DNA of 41,047 nt from Muribaculaceae bacterium (GCA_029061255.1 JAIDSL010000007.1:1-41047); one strand, 5' to 3'. Shown: positions 14,898-23,982, numbered from the stretch's first letter. The notes: generated by a model from the letters alone, not told the origin. Made by a program: numbers and translations.

Positions 14898-15914
14898 ATG
14901 AATCGTAGAAGCATAAAGGGAATCATGGCTGGAACGGCTTTGCTTTCTGCTCCCCTGTGCCATGGTCAGCTGGCGGCTAACGCATATTCCTTCTTGGATG
15001 TGTCGTCGGCCACTCACGCTCTTGCGCTTGGTGGGCATGCTATTGCGGCTATTGGCCCCGATCCTATGATGGTAGACCAAAATCCTGCATTGCTTGGTCC
15101 TGAGATAGAACGAGTGGCAGCGTTGAGCTATATGCGTTATTTCGGATCCTCGAATTTTGCTGCCGCAAGGTTTGCTCACTCCGCCGGTGATCGTGGGGCC
15201 TGGGGTGTAGGCGTACGTTATCTCGACTACGGAAGCATCGACGGCTATACGCCCGACGGAAGCTATACCGGAACATTCAAACCTCAGGATATATCTATAG
15301 AAGGCACATATAGCCACGACTTCACAGACCGTCTGCGAGGCGGCATCAATGCAAAGCTTATCTATAGCAATTATGAGGAATATACAGCTATCGCCCTTGC
15401 CGCTGATCTTGGAATAAACTATTACAACGAGGAAAACGATCTGTCGCTTTCAGCTGTAATCAAGAACGCGGGCGGACAAGTGAAACGATTCAATGAAGAA
15501 TACGACCATTTGCCATTTGATGTGCAACTGGGATATATGCAGGGACTTGGAAATGGACCTTTCTCCCTTGCAGTGACTGCCCACCACCTCACTCATTGGA
15601 AACTTCCCTATTATAAACATGACCAAAACGGGGCGCAAGACACGACAGTGGAAGAGGAAGATTATAAGTTCTTTCCGACATTTTTCCGGCATCTTGCTTT
15701 CGGACTTCAATATTCTCCATCGGACATGTTTTATGTAGCTTTGGGATATAATTACAAGACACGTGGGGATATGGGTACATTTCAAAGGAATTTCCTCAGT
15801 GGCTTTTCTCTTGGATTAGGACTCAATGTAAAAGACTTTGCCATTGGAGTCAGTTTCTCTCAGCCGCATAAGTCAGCCACTACCCTCGCTCTGAATCTCA
15901 ACTATTTTATGTAA
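14898..15914 (+). CDS. porQ: Type IX secretion system outer-membrane protein PorQ
   Basis: 338 residues from the third in-frame ATG (MNRRSIKG). This gives a normal signal peptide ending at CHGQ; the ATGs at 14883 and 14889 only lengthen it. The mature protein is a FadL-like beta-barrel with PorQ landmarks: YSFLDVSSATHALALGGHAI, DPMMVDQNPALLGPEIERVA, WGVGVRYLDYGSIDGYTPDG, LRGGINAKLIYSNYEEYTA and AHHLTHWKLPYY. In Porphyromonas and Flavobacterium PorQ belongs to the outer-membrane attachment machinery of the type IX system with PorU, PorV and PorZ. Here it stands alone and ends in a strong bidirectional terminator. The T9SS plug gene is encoded 5 kb away. Confidence 0.9.
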   Translation: MNRRSIKGIMAGTALLSAPLCHGQLAANAYSFLDVSSATHALALGGHAIAAIGPDPMMVDQNPALLGPEIERVAALSYMRYFGSSNFAAARFAHSAGDRGAWGVGVRYLDYGSIDGYTPDGSYTGTFKPQDISIEGTYSHDFTDRLRGGINAKLIYSNYEEYTAIALAADLGINYYNEENDLSLSAVIKNAGGQVKRFNEEYDHLPFDVQLGYMQGLGNGPFSLAVTAHHLTHWKLPYYKHDQNGAQDTTVEEEDYKFFPTFFRHLAFGLQYSPSDMFYVALGYNYKTRGDMGTFQRNFLSGFSLGLGLNVKDFAIGVSFSQPHKSATTLALNLNYFM

Positions 15915-15915
15915 A

Positions 15916-15951
15916 AAAATAAATGCGGACTGGAAAGCCCGCATTTATTTT
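15916..15951. terminator. Bidirectional terminator between porQ and TonB-like gene
   Basis: A perfect 13-bp stem (AAAATAAATGCGG, 15916-15928, with its complement at 15939-15951) and a 10-nt loop, flanked by A and T runs, lies in the 38 nt between two convergent genes. It serves both strands. Confidence 0.9.
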
Positions 15952-15952
15952 G

Positions 15953-16396
15953 TCACTTTCGGAATGGTATCGAATGAACCACACGTACCGGGACACTCTG
16001 GCTGAGATGTCGACCCGGATGCCAGCAAGGCATCTCTGTCAAAAGCCGTATGGCTTCCTTATTGAGTGATTTGTGGCACCCTCTTATGACCTTTATATTT
16101 GATATGTTTCCGTTGGCATTGACTACAAAACTACAAGTCACCCGGCCCTCAATGCCTCGCTCATACGCATCTGAAGGATAATGTCGGTTTTTGTTGATAT
16201 AATCGAGAAGTGCCTCATTTCCTCCCGGAAATGAAGGCTTAACCTCAACGTAATCGTATTCAAACACTTCTTTATATGTCTGCATTCCATCTGCAGAGTT
16301 GCCAACAGAAACACGGCATGTCTGCGCCCGGGCACTCGTAAACCCGAGGATGAATAAGATTATGGATGTGAGGAGAGGAATGTAGGTCGTTTTCAT
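15953..16396 (-). CDS. Small exported protein with TonB C-terminal domain
   Basis: 147 residues. Signal peptide 1-24 (ending SARAQ), then a TonB C-terminal domain at about 52-145 with YVEVKPSFPGGNEALLDYIN, YPSDAYERGIEGRVTCSFVV, GNISNIKVIRGCHKSLNKEA and the ending PVRVVHSIPF. Unlike true TonB it has no membrane anchor or proline-rich spacer, so it is a periplasmic TonB-C protein of the kind common in Bacteroidota. It may bind TonB boxes or act in envelope interactions. It is a single gene with its own promoter at 16459-16490. Confidence 0.87.
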   Translation of the reverse strand: MKTTYIPLLTSIILFILGFTSARAQTCRVSVGNSADGMQTYKEVFEYDYVEVKPSFPGGNEALLDYINKNRHYPSDAYERGIEGRVTCSFVVNANGNISNIKVIRGCHKSLNKEAIRLLTEMPCWHPGRHLSQSVPVRVVHSIPFRK

Positions 16397-16458
16397 TGTT
16401 GTCTTTTTATTATTCTTCAGTTATCAGCCTTCATGGGACAGATACTCTTTCATAAACG

Positions 16459-16490
16459 CAAATTTAGGTTGAATATACGACATATGCAAG
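16459..16490 (-). promoter_or_regulatory. Promoter of the TonB-C gene
   Basis: On the minus strand CTTG (16490-16487), 20 nt and TAAATTTG (16466-16459). The -7 box is an exact match and the -33 box has one mismatch. Confidence 0.6.
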
Positions 16491-16579
16491 TGCGTTAGGA
16501 TGATATTAAACTTATTTAACTTTATTTTTGAGTTTTGAGTTATAACCCGCCCGTTATCCGCCCGTTATCAGCATAAACA

Positions 16580-16611
16580 TTTGCGAATGTGAGGAATTTT
16601 ATATAAATTTG
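16580..16611 (+). promoter_or_regulatory. Promoter of the epimerase gene
   Basis: TTTG (16580-16583), 20 nt, TAAATTTG (16604-16611), an exact consensus match 29 nt before the ATG. Confidence 0.8.
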
Positions 16612-16640
16612 CATATATTTTTAACACAAACAATTGGAAT

Positions 16641-17693
16641 ATGAAGATACTTGTGACAGGTGCAGCCGGATTTATTGGCAGCGCCGTCTGCCGCCGACTG
16701 CTCGACAAGGGAGATACGGTGGTGGGACTTGACAACATCAATGATTATTATGACCCTGAGCTTAAATACGGACGCCTGAAAGAATTGGGAATCGCCAAAG
16801 ATGACGTTGCGTGGTATAAATTCACCAAAAGTTCTACCGACGATCGGTTTTCTTTTATCCGTATGAACCTTGAGGATACCCAGGCGATGCAGATGCTGTT
16901 TGCCAACGGAGATTTCGATATGGTTGTAAATCTCGGGGCTCAAGCCGGAGTGCGCTATTCTATCACAAATCCGCATGCTTACATCGAAAGCAATATCGAC
17001 GGCTTCATCAACATTCTTGAGGGTTGCCGCCACAACAAAGTGAAGCATCTGGTATATGCATCCTCTTCAAGTGTATATGGACTCAACGGACAGGTGCCTT
17101 TCTCTGAGCATCACGGAATCGCTCACCCTGTGAGCCTATATGCAGCCACAAAGAAAAGCAACGAGCTGATGGCACACGCATACTCAAAGCTCTATGATAT
17201 TCCTACGACCGGCCTACGTTTCTTCACAGTATATGGTCCGTGGGGACGCCCTGATATGTCGCCGTTCCTGTTTATCGATGCCATTCTCCACGACCGGGCC
17301 ATTAAGGTCTTTAACAATGGGGATATGCTTCGGGACTTCACTTATATTGATGATATCGTAGAAGGAATCGTAAGAATATGCGATGTCATTCCGGAAGGAA
17401 ATAAGGATTGGGACGAGACAAATCCCGACCCGGCTACATCTCCGGCTCCATACCGCGTCTACAACATAGGAAACCAGCAGCCCACTCGCCTGATGGACTA
17501 CATCAAATGCATCGAAAACGCAATCGGCCGCGAAGCTAAGAAAGATTTCCTCCCCATGCAGCAGGGCGACGTATATCAGACTTATGCTGACTCTTCAGCT
17601 TTGGGTGAGGCTACCGGCTTCAAGCCAGACACCAAGCTTCAGGATGGCATCAACAGAACTGTGGCTTGGTTTAAGGAGTATTACGGTCTGTAA
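16641..17693 (+). CDS. UDP-glucuronate 4-epimerase (NAD-dependent sugar epimerase)
   Basis: 350 residues, extended short-chain dehydrogenase. The NAD-binding glycine motif TGAAGFIG lies at 6-13 and the catalytic YxxxK is Tyr167-Lys171 (YAATK), preceded by SSSSVYG. The stretch LDNINDYYDPELKYGRL is typical of UDP-glucuronate 4-epimerases and separates them from GalE. LRFFTVYGPWGRPDMSPF supports the same group. The enzyme would make UDP-galacturonate for surface polysaccharide. It is a monocistronic gene with its own consensus promoter; the next promoter (for tRNA-Arg) starts 6 nt after its stop. Substrate is assigned by motif, so UDP-glucose-type activity is not excluded. Confidence 0.9.
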   Translation: MKILVTGAAGFIGSAVCRRLLDKGDTVVGLDNINDYYDPELKYGRLKELGIAKDDVAWYKFTKSSTDDRFSFIRMNLEDTQAMQMLFANGDFDMVVNLGAQAGVRYSITNPHAYIESNIDGFINILEGCRHNKVKHLVYASSSSVYGLNGQVPFSEHHGIAHPVSLYAATKKSNELMAHAYSKLYDIPTTGLRFFTVYGPWGRPDMSPFLFIDAILHDRAIKVFNNGDMLRDFTYIDDIVEGIVRICDVIPEGNKDWDETNPDPATSPAPYRVYNIGNQQPTRLMDYIKCIENAIGREAKKDFLPMQQGDVYQTYADSSALGEATGFKPDTKLQDGINRTVAWFKEYYGL

Positions 17694-17698
17694 AAAAA

Positions 17699-17730
17699 TT
17701 TGCACAGTGAAGATTTTTTTATTATCTTTG
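17699..17730 (+). promoter_or_regulatory. Promoter of tRNA-Arg
   Basis: TTTG (17699-17702), 20 nt, TATCTTTG (17723-17730), exact consensus, 11 nt before the first base of the tRNA. Confidence 0.8.
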
Positions 17731-17741
17731 CAGTGCAAAAC

Positions 17742-17816
17742 GCACCCATAGTTCAATGGATAGAATAATGGATTCCGGTTCCATCGATTGGGGTTCGACT
17801 CCCCATGGGTGTACCA
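17742..17816 (+). tRNA. tRNA-Arg (anticodon CCG)
   Basis: 75 nt including an encoded CCA. Acceptor stem GCACCCA/TGGGTGT (first pair G-T), D-arm GTTC/GAAT, anticodon arm ATGGA-TTCCGGT-TCCAT with CCG at loop positions 34-36, and T-arm TGGGG-TTCGACT-CCCCA. It reads the CGG codon. It has its own promoter and is followed at once by a strong hairpin. Confidence 0.95.
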
Positions 17817-17820
17817 ACTG

Positions 17821-17857
17821 AAAAGGCCATTGAATCTTGAAGATTCAATGGCCTTTT
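17821..17857 (+). terminator. Terminator after tRNA-Arg
   Basis: An 18-nt inverted repeat (AAAAGGCCATTGAATCTT and its exact complement around one G) ending in a T-run lies 4 nt after the tRNA. It lies only 13 nt before the GH3 start codon, so it could also act as an attenuator for that operon. Confidence 0.85.
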
Positions 17858-17870
17858 CAACTAACGACCT

Positions 17871-20438
17871 ATGATTATGAAACGTAAAGGATATTTGGCG
17901 GCGTTTGCTGCAATTATGATAGGTATTGGAGCCGGGTCTTTGACGGCTAATGCCCAAAAATATAAAGACGTCTCCCTCTCTAACAAGGAGAGGGCGGCTC
18001 TCGTGCTCAAAGAGCTTACGCTCGATGAAAAAATAGCCCTGATGATGGACGACAGTCCTGCCATCGAACGCCTCGGAATCAAGAGATACAACTGGTGGAA
18101 TGAGGCGCTTCACGGTATTGGTCGTGCCGGATTTGCCACCGTCTTTCCGCAAGCCATTGGCATGGCTGCTACTTTTGACGACTCACTACTCTACAATATC
18201 TTCAATTGCATAAGTGATGAGGCTCGCGCAAAATTCAATACACTCGGCGACCAGGATGTGACTCGCTACAAGGGCCTGACATTCTGGACTCCTAACGTCA
18301 ATATCTTCCGCGACCCAAGATGGGGACGTGGCCAGGAGACCTACGGAGAAGACCCATACCTGTCATCAATGCTCGGCAAAGCCGCTGTGGAAGGACTGCA
18401 GGGTCCCGCCGATTCAAAGCACATCAAGACTATAGCTTGCGCCAAGCACTATGCGGTGCACAGCGGTCCGGAATGGAACCGACATTCATTTGACGCAAGA
18501 GACATAGACCCTCGCGACCTGTGGGAGACCTATCTCCCGGCGTTCAAGACACTGGTGGATGCCAACGTTGGGCAAGTGATGTGTGCCTACAACCGTGTGG
18601 AGGGTGAACCCTGTTGCAGCAACAAGCGACTCCTACACGATATCCTGCGCAACAAATGGGGATATGACAAGATAGTGGTGTCAGACTGCTGGGCAATACG
18701 CGATTTCTTTCGCCCCAATGCCCATGCCACTCACCCATCAGCCGTAGAGGCAAGCGCAGATGCAGTGATATCAGGCACCGACCTTGAGTGTGGCTCAGCC
18801 TACCAGAGCCTCCGCGAGGCATACGACAAGGGACTGATAGATGAGGCAACTATCGACAAAAGCCTCATGCGTCTGCTCGAAGCACGCCTAAGCCTCGGCG
18901 AACTCTTTGGAGATAATGACTGCGAATGGAACGCTCTCGGACAAGCAGACATCTGCAGCCCAGCTCACAAGGCGCTTGCTCTTGAGGCTGCTCGAAAGTC
19001 TATGACCCTGTTGAAGAATAACGGCATTCTCCCGCTGAGGCCCGGCACAAAGATAATGGTGATGGGTCCAAACGCAACCGACACTGTGATGCAATGGGGC
19101 AACTACAACGGTTTTCCAACGCGCACTACAAGCATACTTGAAGGGATCAGAAACATCGACCCGGATGCCAAATATCTAAAAGGGTGTGACCATGTGAAGA
19201 ACAACAACACTGTGTCCACCTTCGATATGCTATCGAGCAACGGCAAAAAAGGCATTTCCGCCACTTATTGGAACAACATCACAAAAGAGGGTGAACCGGT
19301 GGCTACTGAAGTGATCAGCTTCCCTATCAACAAAAGCACCGGTGGTGCCACCGTATTTGCCCCGGGAGTGAACCTTGAAAACTTCTCAGCCACATACTCC
19401 ACCGTCTTCACTCCGGAGGAAGATGGGGAATATATCATCAATATGACAGCTTCGCGAGGACTTAAGGGACTCAATGTCAATGGAGAGAGAGTGGCAAAGT
19501 CTTACGGATCAAACCCCACCAACGACTATGCCTACGCCATACAAGCTGAAAAAGGGAAGAGCTACAACATAGAGATCGACTGGGTAAACGACAGACCCGG
19601 CACCGCAGTATTGAAATTCGACATCGGAAAGAGCACTGAGTATGACACAGATTGCAGCGACTCTGACGTTGTGGTGTTTGTAGGAGGAATCTCGGCTGCC
19701 CTCGAAGGAGAGGAGATGCCCGTCACTGTAGAAGGATTCCGTGGAGGTGACCGCACGAGCATCGAGCTCCCGAAAGTGCAGCGCGAACTCATAAAGAAAC
19801 TCAAGGAGCAAGGAAAGAAGATAATATTCGTAAACTGCTCAGGAAGCGCCATGGGCCTGACTCCTGAGGACGATATCTGTGATGCTGTGCTTCAGGCGTG
19901 GTATCCCGGAGAAGCCGGTGGTCAGGCTGTAGCAGAGACTCTTTTTGGCATCAACAACCCTGCTGGCCGCCTCCCGGTGACATTCTACAAGGATGACTCT
20001 CAGCTTCCCGACTTTGAAGACTACGACATGGAGGGACGCACATACCGATATATGACCGAAAAACCACTATATGCTTTCGGCCACGGATTGAGCTACACTA
20101 CATTTGACTATTCCGAGCCTAAGGCTACCGGAGGAAATGGCAAGCCGGTGAATCTGAGCGTGAACGTCAAGAACAGCGGCGATCGCGATGGCGATGAGGT
20201 GGTGCAGGTCTACATCAAGAACAAGGCTGACAAATCACTCAACAAGACTCTTCGCGCATTCCGCCGTATCAACCTCAAGAAGGGTGAATCACAAGACGTG
20301 ACATTCGAGCTTGGTCCGGAAGCTTTTGCCTTCTACAATCCCGAATCCGGTGAGATGGAGGCTATGGCTGGAACCTATGAAGTTGCTATCGGCGGCTCTT
20401 CCGACAAAGCTGACAGAGTTATAATGATAAATTATTAA
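17871..20438 (+). CDS. Exported glycoside hydrolase family 3 enzyme with PA14 domain (likely beta-xylosidase/beta-glucosidase)
   Basis: 855 residues. Signal peptide to about 28 (TANAQ). GH3 barrel: RWGRGQETYGEDPYL, AKHYAVHSGPEWNRHSFDARD (Lys192, His193) and the nucleophile Asp272 in VVSDCWAI. The SDCWAI form of the nucleophile motif is common in GH3 beta-xylosidases. The second GH3 domain is split by a PA14-like insert at about 464-585 (GISATYWNNITKEGEP and following). The fibronectin-III-like C-terminal domain (about 755-855) has GDRDGDEVVQVYI. It likely trims oligosaccharides in the periplasm or at the cell surface. The ATG at 17877 is an equal alternative start. No promoter is seen between the tRNA terminator and the start. 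The plug gene follows 6 nt later. Confidence 0.93.
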   Translation: MIMKRKGYLAAFAAIMIGIGAGSLTANAQKYKDVSLSNKERAALVLKELTLDEKIALMMDDSPAIERLGIKRYNWWNEALHGIGRAGFATVFPQAIGMAATFDDSLLYNIFNCISDEARAKFNTLGDQDVTRYKGLTFWTPNVNIFRDPRWGRGQETYGEDPYLSSMLGKAAVEGLQGPADSKHIKTIACAKHYAVHSGPEWNRHSFDARDIDPRDLWETYLPAFKTLVDANVGQVMCAYNRVEGEPCCSNKRLLHDILRNKWGYDKIVVSDCWAIRDFFRPNAHATHPSAVEASADAVISGTDLECGSAYQSLREAYDKGLIDEATIDKSLMRLLEARLSLGELFGDNDCEWNALGQADICSPAHKALALEAARKSMTLLKNNGILPLRPGTKIMVMGPNATDTVMQWGNYNGFPTRTTSILEGIRNIDPDAKYLKGCDHVKNNNTVSTFDMLSSNGKKGISATYWNNITKEGEPVATEVISFPINKSTGGATVFAPGVNLENFSATYSTVFTPEEDGEYIINMTASRGLKGLNVNGERVAKSYGSNPTNDYAYAIQAEKGKSYNIEIDWVNDRPGTAVLKFDIGKSTEYDTDCSDSDVVVFVGGISAALEGEEMPVTVEGFRGGDRTSIELPKVQRELIKKLKEQGKKIIFVNCSGSAMGLTPEDDICDAVLQAWYPGEAGGQAVAETLFGINNPAGRLPVTFYKDDSQLPDFEDYDMEGRTYRYMTEKPLYAFGHGLSYTTFDYSEPKATGGNGKPVNLSVNVKNSGDRDGDEVVQVYIKNKADKSLNKTLRAFRRINLKKGESQDVTFELGPEAFAFYNPESGEMEAMAGTYEVAIGGSSDKADRVIMINY

Positions 20439-20444
20439 TTATAA

Positions 20445-21707
20445 ATGGTTAATTGTAAAAGAGAAATCTTCCAGGCTCATACCCTCATCTCCGGGTTAAT
20501 ATTAGTTTGTCTCCTTAGCTTCCCGTCTTTCGGTGAGAGGCTGAGGACTATGAAAGTGATGAAGGAGGGTGATTTTATGTCGCCTCCTTCAATCCGACTC
20601 GGCAGCGATGAACGCCTGATCATCAATTTCGATGAATGGAGCGAAGACTACAGCGACCTGCAATACCGCCTCGTGCATTGCGGACCCGACTGGAAACCGT
20701 CAGGATTATTGGAATCGGAATATCTCGATGGTTTCAATATTGACGACATCGAAGACTGGGCTTTCTCTTCAAACACCTTCGTGCACTTCGTAAACTATAG
20801 GATTGAGATTCCTAACGAGAATATCTTCCCCCTGCTTTCAGGCAACTATATTCTCCAGATTTTCGAACGCGACAATCCTGATGAGACTTTGGGTGAAGCT
20901 CGATTTTCAATCTCTGAACATTCCGCCGACATATTCGGACGCGTGACAACGCAGACTGACCGCGGACTTAACACAGATTGGCAACAAATTGAGTTGAAGA
21001 TTTCGCCAACCGATGTCAAAATCGATGACCCTTACACGATGCTGCGCGTAGACATTACCCAAAACAACGCGCCTTACACTACCTCCACGCTTCGGACTCC
21101 GTCACGAGTAGAAGGAAAAGACATCATATATTCCCATCAGCCTGATCTCATCTTCAAGGCAGGCAATGAATTCAGGAGATTTGAGACTATCCGCACAAAC
21201 TACAACGACATGCACGTAGACTCAATGCGTTTCCTGAGCCGTAACTACCACGCCTGGCTTACTCCTGACCATGAAAGAGACTCGAAGGAATACAATTATG
21301 ACCAGACTCAGCAAGGTCGTTTCCTTATCAGGGAATACAATTCCACTGATTCTGACCTTGGTGCAGACTATGTCACTGTCCACTTTGAGCTTGACACTCC
21401 TGAAGCAGTGGATGCTGACATCTACGTAGAAGGTGAATTCAACGAATTCAGGCATGAAGATGCATACAAGATGCATTATGACTACAACCGTGGTGCTTAT
21501 CTTTTGGAAATGCCTCTGAAGCAAGGCAGCTACAACTACCGCTATGTGGCTGTACCGCGACGGGGAAACCGCCGGCCGGATCCAAGCCTGATTGAGGGAA
21601 ACAAACATGAAACCCGGAATGAATATCGGGTGCAAGTTTGGTATCGGCCAATTGGATCTCGCTACGACCGACTGATCTGCGACGAGACAATTTATTACAA
21701 AGATTAA
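20445..21707 (+). CDS. Type IX secretion system plug protein (DUF5103)
   Basis: 420 residues. The N-terminal signal peptide includes LISGLILVCLLSFPSFGE. The body matches the DUF5103/plug family: PSIRLGSDERLIINFDEWSE, YRLVHCGPDWKPSGLLESEY, DGFNIDDIEDWAFSSNTFVH, NYRIEIPNENIFPLLSGNYI, then the second domain with YNYRYVAVPRRG near the end. In Flavobacterium the plug closes the periplasmic side of the giant translocon SprA when no cargo is present. It is co-directional with the GH3 gene (6 nt) and the DUF3109 gene (17 nt). The gene for SprA is not in the window. Confidence 0.9.
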   Translation: MVNCKREIFQAHTLISGLILVCLLSFPSFGERLRTMKVMKEGDFMSPPSIRLGSDERLIINFDEWSEDYSDLQYRLVHCGPDWKPSGLLESEYLDGFNIDDIEDWAFSSNTFVHFVNYRIEIPNENIFPLLSGNYILQIFERDNPDETLGEARFSISEHSADIFGRVTTQTDRGLNTDWQQIELKISPTDVKIDDPYTMLRVDITQNNAPYTTSTLRTPSRVEGKDIIYSHQPDLIFKAGNEFRRFETIRTNYNDMHVDSMRFLSRNYHAWLTPDHERDSKEYNYDQTQQGRFLIREYNSTDSDLGADYVTVHFELDTPEAVDADIYVEGEFNEFRHEDAYKMHYDYNRGAYLLEMPLKQGSYNYRYVAVPRRGNRRPDPSLIEGNKHETRNEYRVQVWYRPIGSRYDRLICDETIYYKD

Positions 21708-21724
21708 AGACTGACAATTGAACA

Positions 21725-22305
21725 ATGATACAAATAAACGATACTCTTGTCTCGCTCGACGTAGTAGAGCGTTTTTTTGAATGCGATCTTGACACTTGCC
21801 TTGGAGAGTGCTGCATCGAAGGGGATGCCGGTGCTCCGTTGCTTCCTGAAGAGAAAGAGAGACTTGATGCTCTTCTGCCTGAAGTGATGCCCTATCTTCG
21901 CCGGCTGCTCAAGAGGTAGCACGCGAGCAGGGTGCATCATATATTGACGAGGAAGGAGACCTGGTGACGAGCATTGTAAATGGCAAGGATTGCATTTTCA
22001 CGTGCTACGCTCCCGGTGGCAAGTGCCTTTGCGTGCTCGAAAAGCTAAGACGGGAAGGTCGCAGTGAGTTTTTCAAGCCCATAAGCTGCAGCCTCTACCC
22101 TATCCGCCTGAAAGACTATGGCGGCATGACAGCTGTCAACTACCACCGTTGGAAAATCTGCAAATGCGCTGAGATATTGGGAAGGAAAAACGGCGTACGC
22201 GTATATGAGTTCCTGAAAGAGCCATTGATACGCAGATTTGGAGAAAGATGGTATGAGGAGCTCGACTTAACAGCGAGGGAATGGCTGAAGATTAATGATA
22301 AATGA
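21725..22305 (+). pseudogene. DUF3109 family protein, frameshifted
   Basis: Two reading frames together give one DUF3109 protein of about 194 residues, the normal family length. The first (21725-21919) gives MIQINDTLVSLDVVERFFEC and CLGECCIEGDAGAPLLPEE. The second continues from about 21904, before its first possible start at 21964, with AAQEVAREQGASYIDEEGDL and ends with CSLYPIRLKDYGGMTAVNYH, WKICKC and EPLIRRFGERWYEEL. The switch needs one extra base around 21899-21904. Cys residues typical of this family (probable metal or Fe-S ligands) are all retained on both sides. Everything else is intact, so this is either a very recent mutation or a sequencing error. Confidence 0.88.
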
Positions 22306-22328
22306 TCAGACATCCGGAATCCATTAAC

Positions 22329-23096
22329 TTAATCAAAGATATTGGATAGTTGCTTCTCAAGGTCCGAACTTGTGATGTTGGTGGTCATCACCCCCTCTTT
22401 GGCTACAGAGATATTGCCGGTCTCTTCACTGACTACGATGCAAAGTGCATCAGAAGCCTGGCTCATGCCGAGCGCGGCGCGATGTCGAAGTCCGAGATGC
22501 TTTGGTAGATGCATGTCATGGCTCACTGGCAGGATACACCCTACCGATACGATGCGCCTACGCGCTATGATCATCGCCCCATCGTGGAGCGGTGAATTCT
22601 TGAAAAAGATATTCTCAATCAGGCGAGTATTTATATCGGCATCAATTATGTCACCGGTCTTCTCATAGTCGCCAAGAGGTACCTTGCGCTGGAAACAAAT
22701 CAAAGCGCCCGTCTTCGATTTCGACATTGACAGGCATGCATAGACGACAGCCATCACCAGACCATGGTAAGACTTGGCATCCTTTGTGCCATGATGAAAT
22801 ATCCGTTTCAATTGACTTATATGACCATGCGAGCCTATATCAATGAGAAAGCGTTTTATTTGATCCTGAAACAGAATCACAAGGACAATCAGGCCAATGC
22901 TCATGAACTTATCAAGGATAGTGCCGGTGAGCTTCATATCGAATATCTCTGCCGCCACCACCCAAATCATAATGAAAAGGAGCACACCGTAGAAAAGGCT
23001 GATTGTGCCCGAGCTTTTCATCACCTTATATAAGTAGAATAGCAAAGCTCCTACAATGAGGATGTCTATTATGTCTTTTATTCCGAAGTTTATCAT
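22329..23096 (-). CDS. cdaA: Diadenylate cyclase CdaA (c-di-AMP synthase)
   Basis: 255 residues. It makes cyclic di-AMP from two ATP at the inner membrane. Three membrane helices lie at about 11-24, 31-49 and 59-77, followed by the DAC domain with both catalytic motifs, the DGA at 172-174 (SPLHDGAMI) and the RHR at 204-206 (LRHRAALGMS). The order folP-cdaA on one strand, 33 nt apart, is usual for Bacteroidales. The spacer between them contains a short CAGTTTT heptamer array. No CdaR partner is next to it. Confidence 0.96.
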   Translation of the reverse strand: MINFGIKDIIDILIVGALLFYLYKVMKSSGTISLFYGVLLFIMIWVVAAEIFDMKLTGTILDKFMSIGLIVLVILFQDQIKRFLIDIGSHGHISQLKRIFHHGTKDAKSYHGLVMAVVYACLSMSKSKTGALICFQRKVPLGDYEKTGDIIDADINTRLIENIFFKNSPLHDGAMIIARRRIVSVGCILPVSHDMHLPKHLGLRHRAALGMSQASDALCIVVSEETGNISVAKEGVMTTNITSSDLEKQLSNIFD

Positions 23097-23129
23097 ATTT
23101 CCAGTCTTCCGGGTTCAGACCCCCGGTTT

Positions 23130-23978
23130 TCAGTTTCCAGTTTTCAGTTTAATCAGTACATCCCTGGCTTGGACTGCTGCAGCCACATCATGAACGCGCA
23201 AGATTGATGCCCCATGAAGAAGAGCGAAAGAATCAAGAGCAATCGTTCCAGGAAGGGCATCTGCCGGTTTAATGTCGAGAGGTCGCCATATCATCGACTT
23301 GCGCGATATGCCTACCAGCACGGGAAGTCCTATCTTGCATATTTCATCAAGCGATGCAAGAAGTCGGTAGTTTTGCTCCACATCCTTAGCAAACCCGAAG
23401 CCCGGGTCTACAATGATGTCGCATACACCACGTCGGCGAAGTTCCCGGATAGAGTAAGCCAACTCTGATATCACATCTGCCACAACATCCCCATATTGGG
23501 TCATCTGCGACATTGTGGCGGGAGTGCCACGCATATGGGTCAATATATATGGCACCCGGAGTTCAGCGACAGTGTCAAACATTTCGTCATCAAGCTTGCC
23601 TCCGGCAATATCGTTGATGATATCAGCCCCCGCCTCAACACAACGGCGGGCAACCGTTGCTCGGAAAGTGTCGACTGAAATCACAGCATCTGGCCATTCC
23701 CGACGCACCAAGACTATGGCATTGAGCAGACGCCTCAGCTCCACATCTGCTTCTACAGGCTCAGCACCCGGGCGTGTGCTGCAAGCACCTATGTCGATGC
23801 AGTCTGCCCCTTCATCGCGGATGGCACGGATACGAGCCACAATCTCATCATCGCCGTCGGCACGGCAACCGGCATAGAACGAGTCTGAAGTGACATTCAG
23901 AATGCCCATTATCCATGGGCGACGGAAGGATAAAAGATGCCCTCGGACATTGATTGAGAAATCTTGATTCTGTTTCAT
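23130..23978 (-). CDS. folP: Dihydropteroate synthase
   Basis: 282 residues, cytoplasmic TIM barrel that joins p-aminobenzoate to dihydropterin pyrophosphate in folate synthesis. Signature 1 is IMGILNVTSDSFYAG near residues 23-37 and signature 2 is DCIDIGACSTRPGAEPV near 59-75. ADIINDIAGG and IIVDPGFGFAKDVEQN complete the active site. It is the first gene of a folP-cdaA unit, divergent from rplS. The final barrel motif KSMIWRPLDI is present. Nothing unusual. Confidence 0.97.
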   Translation of the reverse strand: MKQNQDFSINVRGHLLSFRRPWIMGILNVTSDSFYAGCRADGDDEIVARIRAIRDEGADCIDIGACSTRPGAEPVEADVELRRLLNAIVLVRREWPDAVISVDTFRATVARRCVEAGADIINDIAGGKLDDEMFDTVAELRVPYILTHMRGTPATMSQMTQYGDVVADVISELAYSIRELRRRGVCDIIVDPGFGFAKDVEQNYRLLASLDEICKIGLPVLVGISRKSMIWRPLDIKPADALPGTIALDSFALLHGASILRVHDVAAAVQARDVLIKLKTGN

Positions 23979-23982
23979 AACG

